Notes: generated by a model from the letters alone, not told the origin. 6,700 nucleotides of DNA from Pseudomonadota bacterium (GCA_021823875.1 JAKAMD010000197.1:1-6700); one strand, 5' to 3'; positions 1 to 6,658 are shown, counted from the stretch's first letter. Numbers and translations are program-made.

Positions 1-22
1 TTGTCGACCACTGCTGCTACGC

Positions 23-376
23 ATGGAACACCCTCGTCGACCAGCCATGGAAAATCATGTCGATCGCCCGCAGGGACTGGGCAACCATCGGTCAACCATT
101 GTGAGGATTGGTATCAGACCGCAGCGCCACTATTACCAGCCGCGCCATTATCGTTCGTATGAGCCGCTGAGTTATTACGAGGAGCCGCGCTATATCGAGC
201 GTGTCGACCGGCCGCGCCACTATGCCGACCTTAACCATTGCCGGCGGGTGCCGCTGCGGGTGATCGATGCGCACGACCGTGTTGTCTCGATCGTAGTTTG
301 GCGTTGCGAAGGGCCGGTGGCACGCAGCGAGCGTCGCCGGGTCTCATTGGTTGCGTTGCCGCCGCGCCGTCCATAG
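23..376 (+). CDS. Hypothetical Arg/Tyr/His-rich small protein, 5' end uncertain
   Basis: I do not recognise this protein. From the ATG at 23 it would be 117 aa. The middle (about residues 33-70) is strikingly rich in Arg, Tyr, His and Pro, with RHY occurring three times (RHYYQ, RHYRS, RHYAD). It is followed by a more ordered-looking stretch with two cysteines about 20 residues apart (HCRRVPLRVID ... VVWRCE) and a basic tail. Codon use in residues 35-100 (GC-rich third positions, alternating Tyr/Arg codons) looks coding. The frame stays open to the left edge of the window and no ribosome-binding site precedes ATG 23, ATG 47 or GTG 101, so the true start, and possibly a signal peptide, may lie upstream. 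The 3' end overlaps the convergent CHAD gene by about 33 bp. It could also be a chance open frame; the odds are about even. Confidence 0.45.
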   Translation: MEHPRRPAMENHVDRPQGLGNHRSTIVRIGIRPQRHYYQPRHYRSYEPLSYYEEPRYIERVDRPRHYADLNHCRRVPLRVIDAHDRVVSIVVWRCEGPVARSERRRVSLVALPPRRP

Positions 377-1255
377 CGCGGCGATGCGCGCGCGAAATGC
401 TTTCGGCTTTTCGGCGAACAGGCGGCTGGCGAGACGCGAGGCATTGTTGAGATGCATGGCGCGGCGCGCTTCGATGGCCGGCACCAGCCGCGAACGCCAG
501 GGCGCTACCGGCTGGTGCGGCGCCATCATATTGGTCAACACCGCGAGATCCTGACAGGCGCCGAGCTGGTTGCGCAGGCGTTGCGCTTCCTCCGCCCATA
601 GCTGGCCGAGCCGTGGCCACAACGGTTCGATCAGATCCATTTGATGGCGATGTTCGACCACGCGCCGGCGCAAGTCGTGCAGATGCTCCGGCTCGCAAGC
701 ATGCCAGTCCTCGGGGACAAGTTGGCGGGCGCGTCGATAGGTGGCGGTGAGGGCGTCGGCGATGGTGTCGAATTCGATTTCGCGCAGCGGCCAGCGTTCG
801 AGCGAAAGATCGGCGAAGTCGAGATACTGCGTCAGCCTTTCGCGCATCTCGGGCGTGAAGCCGGTCTTCTCGGCGGCATCGCGGAGTTCCGTCAGCCGGC
901 GATGAATCGTTTTCAGCGAGGTGGGCGAGATCGTCACCTTGCCCTTGCCCAAGTTGCCCTTGCCCAAATCGGCCAGCGCATCGAGCGCCGACTGGACGTC
1001 GCGCGCGCCGGCCAGTTCCCGCATCAGCGCGCGCGCCTCTCGGCGCATCTGGTCGGCCGGCTCGCCGAGCGGACCGACCAGCAGGCGCATCAGGGCGCGC
1101 CAGCGCTTGAGCGCCTTGCGCAGATCGTGCACGGCCTCGGCATCGCTTGATTGGGGGTCGGTCAGGGCTTTGCGGGCGTCAGCGATGATCGCATGGCCGG
1201 CGGTCGCCAAACCGTCGCCGAAACCTTGCCTGTTTTTCCCGGTCCCCCCTGCCAT
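344..1255 (-). CDS. CHAD domain-containing protein
   Basis: CHAD (conserved histidine alpha-helical domain) proteins are all-helical and basic; family knowledge links them to inorganic polyphosphate binding and granule targeting, often alongside CYTH/triphosphate-tunnel enzymes. Taken from the ATG at 1255 the product is 303 aa, the usual size for a stand-alone CHAD protein. The two-fold repeat is visible. The first half has VHDLRKALKRWRALMRLL (residues 42-59) followed by LAGARDVQSAL (81-91). The second half has LHDLRRRVVEHRHQMD (192-207) followed by LGACQDLAVL (231-240). These His/Arg/Lys-rich helices are the presumed phosphate-binding face. The start at 1255 is preferred because GGAG lies 11 nt upstream; the ATGs at 1279 and 1318 extend the frame by 8 and 21 residues but have no visible Shine-Dalgarno. 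A short Gly/Lys linker (residues 98-106) is encoded by a tandem duplication. No CYTH domain or partner gene is in the window. Confidence 0.85.
   Translation of the reverse strand: MAGGTGKNRQGFGDGLATAGHAIIADARKALTDPQSSDAEAVHDLRKALKRWRALMRLLVGPLGEPADQMRREARALMRELAGARDVQSALDALADLGKGNLGKGKVTISPTSLKTIHRRLTELRDAAEKTGFTPEMRERLTQYLDFADLSLERWPLREIEFDTIADALTATYRRARQLVPEDWHACEPEHLHDLRRRVVEHRHQMDLIEPLWPRLGQLWAEEAQRLRNQLGACQDLAVLTNMMAPHQPVAPWRSRLVPAIEARRAMHLNNASRLASRLFAEKPKAFRARIAALWTARRQRNQ
941..970. repeat. 15-bp tandem duplication inside the CHAD gene
   Basis: Two adjacent 15-bp units, each beginning GCCCTTGCCCAA (941-952 and 956-967), differ only in their last bases. On the coding (minus) strand they give LGKGN followed by LGKGK, a flexible Gly/Lys linker between the two helical halves of the CHAD protein. 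Because the unit is a multiple of three, copy-number changes would keep the frame. Confidence 0.8.
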
Positions 1256-1623
1256 GGCCGGCTTTTCTCCAAATTTCATGACAGGTCGATGAAAAACCAG
1301 GGATTTCGCTCTTCCCATCGGGGCTTGCGGTTGCTACATAACCGCCGACCAAAGCGGGCTTACCCCGCGTATCGCATTTTGGCCAGAGCGCAGGCGGCGC
1401 GGATCGCCCCTCGGGGACCCCCGAACGCTCGGTTGAATGGCGGAATTGGATGAATATCGCGGTGCCCATGGCGCAAGCCGTGGTCGTCGAAAGGCGGTTT
1501 ATCGGTGGTTGAACAGCTGCGGCTCTACGCCGGGCTGGGAAGCCAACGGCAGGCCGGCAAACGTGGCGATGCGGAGGGCTTAAATGTCTTACCCGCATCG
1601 CGCGTATCGTGATAACGGATTGG
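1256..1623. other. Intergenic region between CHAD gene and tRNA-fMet
   Basis: I see no convincing gene here. On the minus strand the first part would be the leader of the CHAD gene (in-frame ATGs at 1279 and 1318). Small GC-rich inverted repeats occur: GCGGG/CCCGC at 1354-1368 with a 5-nt loop, and TCGGGG/CCCCGA at 1411-1424 with almost no loop. Toward the tRNA the sequence becomes slightly AT-richer (about 1580-1618), and TATCGT (1605-1610) or GATAAC (1611-1616) could be the -10 element of the tRNA promoter, but no good -35 hexamer is visible at the right spacing. Confidence 0.4.
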
Positions 1624-1700
<77 letters not shown>

Positions 1701-1707
1701 ACTCGCC

Positions 1708-1725
1708 GGCCGGTGAAAACTGGCC
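1708..1725 (+). terminator. Possible tRNA terminator hairpin
   Basis: GGCCGGT (1708-1714) pairs with ACTGGCC (1719-1725), giving 7 bp with one G-U pair closed by a GAAA tetraloop, 8 nt after the tRNA CCA end. The downstream sequence is AAAATCTCT rather than a T run, so it is a weak intrinsic terminator at best; it might instead be a 3'-processing or folding element. Confidence 0.35.
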
Positions 1726-1771
1726 AAAATCTCTAGCGATTTCAACGCTACCGACCGACGCACCTCCCTGC

Positions 1772-1800
1772 GTCCGGGCCCTGTGTCACAGGGTCCGGAC
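1772..1800. repeat. 29-bp near-perfect palindrome upstream of the integrase remnant
   Basis: The arms 1772-1785 (GTCCGGGCCCTGTG) and 1787-1800 (CACAGGGTCCGGAC) match as an inverted repeat over 14 bp with one G-T mismatch, around a single central base. The palindrome ends 6 bp before the GGAGGAG ribosome-binding site of the integrase start. Its place fits an operator, an integrase arm-type or directionality-factor site, or an mRNA hairpin occluding translation; the sequence alone does not decide. Confidence 0.7.
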
Positions 1801-1806
1801 ACAGCC

Positions 1807-1813
1807 GGAGGAG
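1807..1813 (+). promoter_or_regulatory. Strong Shine-Dalgarno of the integrase remnant
   Basis: GGAGGAG lies 5 nt before the ATG at 1819. It fixes the start at 1819 rather than at the in-frame upstream ATG at 1783 and shows that the 5' end of this gene is still intact although the rest is lost. Confidence 0.8.
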
Positions 1814-1818
1814 TAACC

Positions 1819-2148
1819 ATGGGGCGGTCGGCCTTCGTCGTCAGGCGCGAGGGGCGCTACCTGTTCAGAACGCGCTGGCCACGCTGCCTGTCGCCGGTCT
1901 TCGGCGCGGAGTCGGTCCGCATCGCGCTGGGCACCGCCGCCTATCCGGTGGCTTTGCGCCGGGCCTCCAGGATCGCTTCCTGGCTGATGCGCTTGAAAGC
2001 CGCACAAACACGCGAGCAGGTGCTCGGCGAACTCTATCCGCTCCTGCGCGGCATGGCAGTTCGGCCGGTCCAGACCATGCCCGTCCCGTCGGGCACGATC
2101 GTAGCCGACAGCGGGAACCGTCCAACCAAAATGCCCATCACCGCATGA
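1819..2148 (+). pseudogene. Tyrosine integrase, N-terminal remnant (DUF6538-like)
   Basis: The first 50-60 residues read like the N-terminal DUF6538-type region of phage/island tyrosine integrases: FVVRREGRYLFRTRWPRCL, then FG and a VRIALGTAAYPVALRRA segment (family pattern: basic strand, 'P..L', '(S/A)LGT....A..RA'). Such integrases are usually several hundred residues, with a core-binding domain and an R-H-R-Y catalytic domain; here the frame stops after 109 codons and none of that is present. From about 2055 on, the residues (VRPVQTMPVPSG and onward) no longer look integrase-like, because this DNA is the antisense of the zinc-protease fragment on the other strand. So the intact part is about 1819-2055, followed by a junction. 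It begins 118 bp past the tRNA-fMet gene, the classic position for an integrase of an element inserted at the tRNA 3' end. Non-functional as a recombinase; a short regulatory peptide cannot be excluded. Confidence 0.7.
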
Positions 2149-2210
2149 CCTGCCTCGTGATATGCGGTGTCGGTAAGTGTGCGGTCCTGTGTCTCTTTTT
2201 CTGAAGCCAT
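2034..2210 (-). pseudogene. HEAGH zinc-protease-like fragment (M41-like)
   Basis: A 58-codon minus-strand frame from ATG 2210 reads MASEKETQDRTLTDTAYHEA then GHAVMGILVGR and ATIVPDGTGMVW. The TAYHEAGHAV stretch is the HExxH zinc-binding and catalytic signature found in FtsH-type (M41) peptidases and in small stand-alone proteins that begin 'TAYHEAGHAV...L......TIVPD'. From memory such proteins usually run well over 100 residues with a further acidic metal ligand; here the frame ends about 40 residues after the motif, at the junction with the integrase remnant. The ribosome-binding site is poor. It is not a copy of the FtsH-like gene in this window: the residues around the motif differ (YHEAGHAVMGILVG here, YHEAGHAIANLVLG there). 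Most likely a truncated gene left from the inserted element. An intact small protein is possible but less likely. Confidence 0.6.
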
Positions 2211-2529
2211 CTGCCACGTTCTATCCAGTTCGCCTGCGTCGCGCCACTATCTGAAATTTCTCGCCTTTGCCTTCAGTGTGTCGATGTCCAGGTAGGCTTA
2301 CGAGAAGATCTCCCAACGCGACTTGCTAAAAGCGGAACTTCGGTAGCGTGAAAGGGCGAAATAATGCGGGGACCCGTCGGTAATCGTTACCCCTCTAACC
2401 CCGGGCGCGCTTTAGTTGCTTCCGCGTGGCGTCGCTACTCGGTCAACGAGTCATTCGCGGCGGAGCGCTGAAAGACTTCCATAAAGATTGCAGAGGAAAA
2501 CTTCGGCACGGTGACCGTGCTCGTGCGGC

Positions 2530-2563
2530 AGCCCCCTCCCGTTCTTGCCGGAACGCAGGGGCT
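2530..2563 (+). terminator. Possible hairpin / weak terminator
   Basis: AGCCCC (2530-2535) pairs with GGGGCT (2558-2563), and inside it GTTC (2541-2544) pairs with GAAC (2551-2554) around a TTGCCG loop. The structure is followed by TTTGAG on the plus strand, a very short T run. It lies about 120 bp past the exonuclease stop but has no T run in that direction. Confidence 0.3.
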
Positions 2564-2575
2564 TTGAGATGTCCG

Positions 2576-2603
2576 CTAAACGCCGTAATGAAAACTCGTT
2601 TAG
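2576..2603. repeat. 7-bp inverted repeat in AT-rich pocket
   Basis: CTAAACG (2576-2582) and CGTTTAG (2597-2603) form a perfect inverted repeat with a 14-nt spacer, in the most AT-rich part of the window. It could be a protein-binding site or a hairpin; nothing nearby identifies its role. Confidence 0.4.
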
Positions 2604-2679
2604 AAATTAGACTTTATTAATGGGTGGAGCGCGCACGATGTAGAGTCGAGATGTTCCATAATGGACGTTATGCGGGGAT

Positions 2680-3585
2680 TTACCCAGAGACGCGCGCTGA
2701 AAATCTCTCCCACGCGGTGAGCGGTTGACTGCGGATCTCAACGTCGCGCTGATAGATCTCGTCGCGCAGAAATGCCACCTCGGCTTCGTGCAGCTCTTCT
2801 CCGACATCAATGTGCCACGCCCGGGGTGATCCGTCCGAGCCGTCGCTCCAGCGATAGCCTCGGCGTTTGAGTTCGTCTTTCAGTTCAAACGGGGAGTGTT
2901 CCGCCCAGACGCGCAGTGTCTTACGGCGGGCATGCGCAAGTAGGACGGCCAAGGTTGCTGCCTCGGTGCCTGGCAACGGTCGGGCGAGGAGCTCGACGAG
3001 GGCGTGGCAGTCATCGACCGCACGGTGTGCCTCATGGAACAGGCCGATTTCAGCGAGCAGATAGCCGAGCTTGGCGCCGGTGAAGCCATTATGCTTCCAG
3101 TTGATCTCTTTCATCGAGCAGGCCCAGGGCTTGTGCTGGAAGATCGGCCAGGCGCGCTCGGCAAATTTCCGATCGAAGTTGGCATTGTGGGCAATGATGA
3201 TGTTGGCGGCGGCGACGAACGATTTGACAGCCGTTGGATCGATAGTGTGTCCGAGCACCATCTCGTCGGTGATGCCGGTGAGTTTTGTCACCTCCGCTGG
3301 GATTGGGATGGATGGCTGATGGAATGACTGGAAGAGCCCGCTCACACCGGTGATCTCGTCGGCGGCCGAGTAGCGGAATGCGACCATCCCGAGTTCAATA
3401 ACTTCGTCTGTGGTGTGGTCGAGACCTGTCGTCTCGACGTCGATGATGACACCGATCCTGCCAGAGTAGTCCACCGGGGTCGGCGTTGTTGGACGAGGTA
3501 CAAGCCGGCGCAGGACCCTGAAATCCCCACAGCCTTCAAGCTGGCGTGCAAGATCTTCCAGATCGTGATGCGGATACTGGGGCAT
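2680..3585 (-). CDS. DEDDh-family 3'-5' exonuclease (DnaQ-like)
   Basis: Predicted to remove nucleotides from DNA or RNA 3' ends by two-metal hydrolysis. From ATG 3585 the product is 301 aa. The DEDDh motifs are complete: Exo I IIDVETTGLD (D49, E51), Exo II IIAHNANFDRKF (D138), Exo III HRAVDDCHAL (H187, D192). A leader (residues 1-45, with LARQLEGCGDFRVLRRL) precedes the nuclease fold. A C-terminal domain (about 220-301) contains LKRRGYRWSDGSDG, AWHIDV and LTAWERFSARV, a tail I associate with stand-alone epsilon-like exonucleases of alphaproteobacteria. No polymerase-binding segment or BRCT domain is seen. The ATG at 3678 would add 31 residues and overlap the protease stop, but those residues look like out-of-frame protease tail and have no ribosome-binding site; AGAG lies 9 nt before 3585. 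It is the last gene of the minus-strand cassette, 61 bp after the protease. Chromosomal proofreading dnaQ is unlikely given the context and long N-/C-terminal additions. Confidence 0.9.
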   Translation of the reverse strand: MPQYPHHDLEDLARQLEGCGDFRVLRRLVPRPTTPTPVDYSGRIGVIIDVETTGLDHTTDEVIELGMVAFRYSAADEITGVSGLFQSFHQPSIPIPAEVTKLTGITDEMVLGHTIDPTAVKSFVAAANIIIAHNANFDRKFAERAWPIFQHKPWACSMKEINWKHNGFTGAKLGYLLAEIGLFHEAHRAVDDCHALVELLARPLPGTEAATLAVLLAHARRKTLRVWAEHSPFELKDELKRRGYRWSDGSDGSPRAWHIDVGEELHEAEVAFLRDEIYQRDVEIRSQPLTAWERFSARVSG

Positions 3586-3646
3586 GTGCCAAACTCTTGT
3601 GACTGAGCTATCTAACGCATTTGTTGATCTAAGTGATGAGGAGTGG

Positions 3647-5887
3647 TCACGCTTCGGCGCTGCCTGGGGCCGCGGCATCGAGGATCGCGCTGAGCGACTG
3701 GCCGTCGCCGGCGTCGACAGGGCGGTCGCGGTCGCCCGACATTGCTTCGGCTAGCGGTTCCTGACCGAACGGCGATTCAATCGTGCGGGTCGTGCCCAGT
3801 GGCACGCGGGCCATTACCGCCGCGATCTCGGCTTGGTCGAGATAACCGTTTGCAATGAGCGCTTCGGCCAGCGCGTCGAGTGAGGCGCGGTTGGCAGTCA
3901 GTAGTTCCTTGGCGGCCGCGTAGGCCTTATCCAGGGTGGCGCTGACAGCCCCCCGCAGGTCACGGTGCAGAACAAGGTCATGGGCGCTGCCGGGAGCCAT
4001 CCAGACCAGACCGGAGGCGCCGAGCCCGTATGACGACTCAAGTCGCAGGGCGAGCAGGGTCGCACGGCCAAGATCGCTGTCTTCGCTGCCGCCAGCGCCG
4101 GCTGTCGTATCGCCGTAGACGAGCTCCTCGGCGGCCCGTCCGGCGAGCAGCGCGACCAGGTATTGCTCCAGATGCGAGCGCGTCAGCGCCTGCATCTCGC
4201 CAAATTCAGCCTGCGTCAGGCCCCCGGCGGCATTGATGGTAAGCGCGACCGGGTCGGCGACACCCAGCACCAGATTAGCGATGGCATGACCAGCCTCGTG
4301 GTAACCGATACGCTGCCGAATCGCGGGCGGTAGGTCGGGCGCGCCGCCACGAACGGCTTCGAGCAGCAGGGCCAGGGTGAGGTTGCGACCTTCACGCCGG
4401 GCGCGCCCACGCGCCTCGCGGACCCAGCGCTCGACGTCGGCGCCGGTGCGGCCGCGGGCGGCGAGGGCGGCGGCGCGCAGGTCGACGCCTTGCAGATCAT
4501 CGCCAAGGTGACTGCGGAAAATACCGACCAACGCCGGCACGTCGGGTAGGGGGATTTCGATACGGCGATCGAGTCGGCCGGCGCGGACCAGGGCGGCATC
4601 AAGACGATCGGGATTATTGCAGGCCGCAATCACGACCACGCCTTCCCGGCGCTCGAAACCATCCAATTCCTCAAGCAAGCAGTTGGTGATCGCGGTCCAC
4701 CAGTCTTCGTTCCATTTGCCGCTACCGCGGGCCGGGATCGTATCGATCTCGTCGATGAAGACGATGCAGGGGGCCTGCTGCCGAGCTTCCGCGAAGGTGC
4801 GACGGATGGCCTGCGTGACGGTCCCGAGATGGCCATCCTTATAGCTCTGCCAATCCGCGTAGCTAGTGGCGATGAAGTGAACGCCGGCTTCGAGCGACAG
4901 CGCCCTGGCAAAGGAGGTTTTTCCGGTGCCAGGCGCTCCACAGATTAAGAGTGCAGGTGGAAGCGCTCTCCAGGGAAGGCGACCGGCGACATAGGCACGC
5001 AGATCGGCGGCAAGATCGAGGCCCCATTGCTTGGCGGCGCCAAGGCCGTACGCTTCCGAGAGGCGAGGACCCGTCGCGGCAAGTCGGTCGGCACCGCCGA
5101 GAATGCGTTCAAGCCTGGCCAGCGATCGCTCCGCGCCGAGATCGGCACGGACGGCAAGGTTTAGCGCGTCCAGCGTGACGCGCGAAGCAAGCGCCTCGTC
5201 GACCCGCCCAGGATGCCGCCCGGTGACCGCCGCAATCACCTCGGCAATGGCGCCGGCATCGAGCCGCGGCACGGCGATCCTGACGTCTGCAAGCCGTACG
5301 AGGTCGCACGGCAGCAGCCGGTCGGCATCCACCGAGACGCCGACGATGGCGCAGCGGCGCTGCACCGCGGCGGCAATTTCGGCATTGCCGTTGCCGTGTT
5401 TGGTCGCCTTGCCGTCATCCGGATCGCGGAAGAAGGCGACTGTCCCGGGTGCCGCGACGGTCGACGTGCCCGCCCGCAGATCGGCGCCGTCCATGATAGC
5501 GCCAATGCCGATGATCTCATGACGCAATAGGTGGGCGACTGGCGCGACCAAGTCGGTCGTGGGCACCTCGACGATGGTGGCGCTATCGCTGTCCTGCAGC
5601 CGTGCGAGCCCAGGCCGATTGTCGTTCAGGGCGCGGCCGAGCAACACGGCCGCGGCCACGTCGAGCGGGCGCAGGACCTGGGCGGCATCGTCGGTGAGAA
5701 CGTCAGCCGGCTCATCGCCATCGAGCGACAGCGCGAGCTGATGCGACTGCTTTGGGAGGGCGGTGAGATTATGCCCGGCGGTAGGCTTGTTAGTGCGGCG
5801 CAGAGCGTCGATCAGCGCCTCGGCAATAGGGGAGGGCGAGGCGGCGAGCATCCGCACGCGCGTGAGCTTCTCGGTGGTCGTGCTCAC
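3647..5887 (-). CDS. FtsH-like AAA+ zinc metalloprotease without membrane anchor
   Basis: A 746-aa ATP-driven protease: the AAA+ ring unfolds proteins and feeds them to an M41 zinc peptidase. Walker A is GAPGTGKT (317-324), the putative pore-loop region SYADWQSYKDGHLG (342-355), Walker B CIVFIDE (374-380), sensor-1 ACNNPDRLD (422-430) and the arginine fingers VRAGRLDR (R435, R438). The peptidase has GYHEAGHAIA (H530, E531, H534) and SEDSDLGRAT with D605 as likely third ligand; LLAGRAAEELVYGD (580-593) is the usual M41 segment. Unlike membrane FtsH there are no N-terminal transmembrane helices, so it should be cytosolic; instead about 300 residues precede Walker A, including a stretch resembling a degenerate AAA module (180-223). 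The GTG start at 5887 is chosen because GGAGG lies 7 nt upstream and it overlaps the phosphoesterase stop as GTGA; the ATG at 6016 lies deep inside that gene. The C-terminal 60 residues are acidic and low-complexity. Substrates are unknown. Confidence 0.9.
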   Translation of the reverse strand: MSTTTEKLTRVRMLAASPSPIAEALIDALRRTNKPTAGHNLTALPKQSHQLALSLDGDEPADVLTDDAAQVLRPLDVAAAVLLGRALNDNRPGLARLQDSDSATIVEVPTTDLVAPVAHLLRHEIIGIGAIMDGADLRAGTSTVAAPGTVAFFRDPDDGKATKHGNGNAEIAAAVQRRCAIVGVSVDADRLLPCDLVRLADVRIAVPRLDAGAIAEVIAAVTGRHPGRVDEALASRVTLDALNLAVRADLGAERSLARLERILGGADRLAATGPRLSEAYGLGAAKQWGLDLAADLRAYVAGRLPWRALPPALLICGAPGTGKTSFARALSLEAGVHFIATSYADWQSYKDGHLGTVTQAIRRTFAEARQQAPCIVFIDEIDTIPARGSGKWNEDWWTAITNCLLEELDGFERREGVVVIAACNNPDRLDAALVRAGRLDRRIEIPLPDVPALVGIFRSHLGDDLQGVDLRAAALAARGRTGADVERWVREARGRARREGRNLTLALLLEAVRGGAPDLPPAIRQRIGYHEAGHAIANLVLGVADPVALTINAAGGLTQAEFGEMQALTRSHLEQYLVALLAGRAAEELVYGDTTAGAGGSEDSDLGRATLLALRLESSYGLGASGLVWMAPGSAHDLVLHRDLRGAVSATLDKAYAAAKELLTANRASLDALAEALIANGYLDQAEIAAVMARVPLGTTRTIESPFGQEPLAEAMSGDRDRPVDAGDGQSLSAILDAAAPGSAEA

Positions 5888-6657
5888 GGCCCGACCTCCA
5901 CCACCAGCGCCGGGTCGAAGGCGGGGTTTTCGTGGCCGTAGCCGTGCGGGTTGCAGATGATGCGCGTGGCGCCGACCAGGTAGTCGAATGACGTATGAAC
6001 GTGGCCGTGCACCCACAACGCGGGCCCGCCGGCGTCGATCACCGCCGTCAGATCGGAGACGAAGGCGGCTGACAGGAGATCGGCGGCGTAGCGCGGATGC
6101 AGCGAACGGGGGTGGGGGGCATGGTGTGTCACCACGACGGTCGGGCCCTCATGCGGCTGGGCCAGCTTGGCCATGATGTACGCACGCGATTGCCGGTGCA
6201 AGAGCAGCGCTTCCTGCGGACGGAAGCGCTGCCATTCCGGCTGTTTTTGCCAGGAAATGCGGCGGTGATCGTTGAGCCCGTCGCGTGCCGCCTGCATGGC
6301 CAGGGGCAAGCTAGCCTCCCCGTAAAGCGCGTAGTCGGTCCATAAGGTGGCGCCGACGAAGCGCACGCCGCCGAGGAAGATGCAGTCGTTTTCCAGCAGG
6401 TGAACGCCGTAGAGCGGCGCCACGGTGTGGGCCTGGGCGAGTTCATCCGGCAGGCAGCGGCGGTAGTACTCGTGGTTGCCCAGCACCGCGACGATCGGCA
6501 CTTGCATGGGTACGATTTGGCGGAGCGAGGCAAAAGCTCGCTCAGCGCCTTCGCAGGTGTCGCCGGCGACGACGACGGCATCGACGTCCGGCGCCACTTT
6601 GATCGGCTTGATCGGCGCCACGTCGGCGTGAAGATCGCTGAAGATCTGCAAGCGCAT
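5884..6657 (-). CDS. Calcineurin-like metallophosphoesterase
   Basis: A 257-aa soluble phosphoesterase; the family hydrolyses phosphomono- or diesters (proteins, nucleotides or nucleic acids) with a two-metal centre. All ligand motifs are present in order: SDLHAD (D8, H10), VVVAGD (D33), GNHE (N61, H62), VVVTHHAP (H178) and HGHVH (H219, H221). The downstream ICNPHGYGHENPAFDPALVV closes the domain as in small single-domain members. No signal peptide or membrane segment is seen. The ATG at 6657 is supported by GAGGAG 8 nt upstream. The stop overlaps the GTG of the protease gene by 4 nt (GTGA), indicating translational coupling and a shared transcript. A reading frame that could belong to a preceding gene ends 1 nt upstream. 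The substrate cannot be told from sequence: nuclease-type SbcD/Mre11 features (long capping domain, partner ATPase) are absent, and a nucleotide- or protein-phosphatase role is equally possible. Confidence 0.9.
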   Translation of the reverse strand: MRLQIFSDLHADVAPIKPIKVAPDVDAVVVAGDTCEGAERAFASLRQIVPMQVPIVAVLGNHEYYRRCLPDELAQAHTVAPLYGVHLLENDCIFLGGVRFVGATLWTDYALYGEASLPLAMQAARDGLNDHRRISWQKQPEWQRFRPQEALLLHRQSRAYIMAKLAQPHEGPTVVVTHHAPHPRSLHPRYAADLLSAAFVSDLTAVIDAGGPALWVHGHVHTSFDYLVGATRIICNPHGYGHENPAFDPALVVEVGP

Positions 6658-6658
6658 C

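Larger units (their letters stand above)
2211..2679. other. Gene-free stretch, probable element remnant
   Basis: I see no convincing gene in about 470 bp. Third-position bias is absent and the region is less GC-rich than its flanks, particularly about 2570-2660. It contains a hairpin candidate (2530-2563) and a 7-bp inverted repeat (2576-2603). A minus-strand frame (2250-2411) is open apart from one TAA at 2298-2300 and could be gene debris, but it matches nothing I recognise. The decayed character fits the integrase and protease fragments to its left. Confidence 0.45.

Noticed and set aside
2247..2411. Minus-strand frame reading VTITDGSPHYFALSRY and, after one TAA, AYLDIDTLKAKARNFR
   Set aside because: It looked like a gene with one nonsense codon, but about 54 codons with a stop is not rare in GC-rich DNA and I recognise no family; kept only as possible debris.
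2426..2620. 64-residue plus-strand frame in the gap left of the exonuclease
   Set aside because: No ribosome-binding site, no recognisable motif, and it runs through a hairpin and an inverted repeat; composition looks non-coding.
3586..3678. ATG at 3678 as the start of the exonuclease
   Set aside because: Its 31 extra residues are partly the protease tail in another frame, and no Shine-Dalgarno precedes it.
5888..6016. Upstream ATG at 6016 as the start of the protease
   Set aside because: The added 43 residues overlap the phosphoesterase out of frame and are Arg/Pro-rich shadow sequence; the GTG at 5887 has a far better ribosome-binding site.
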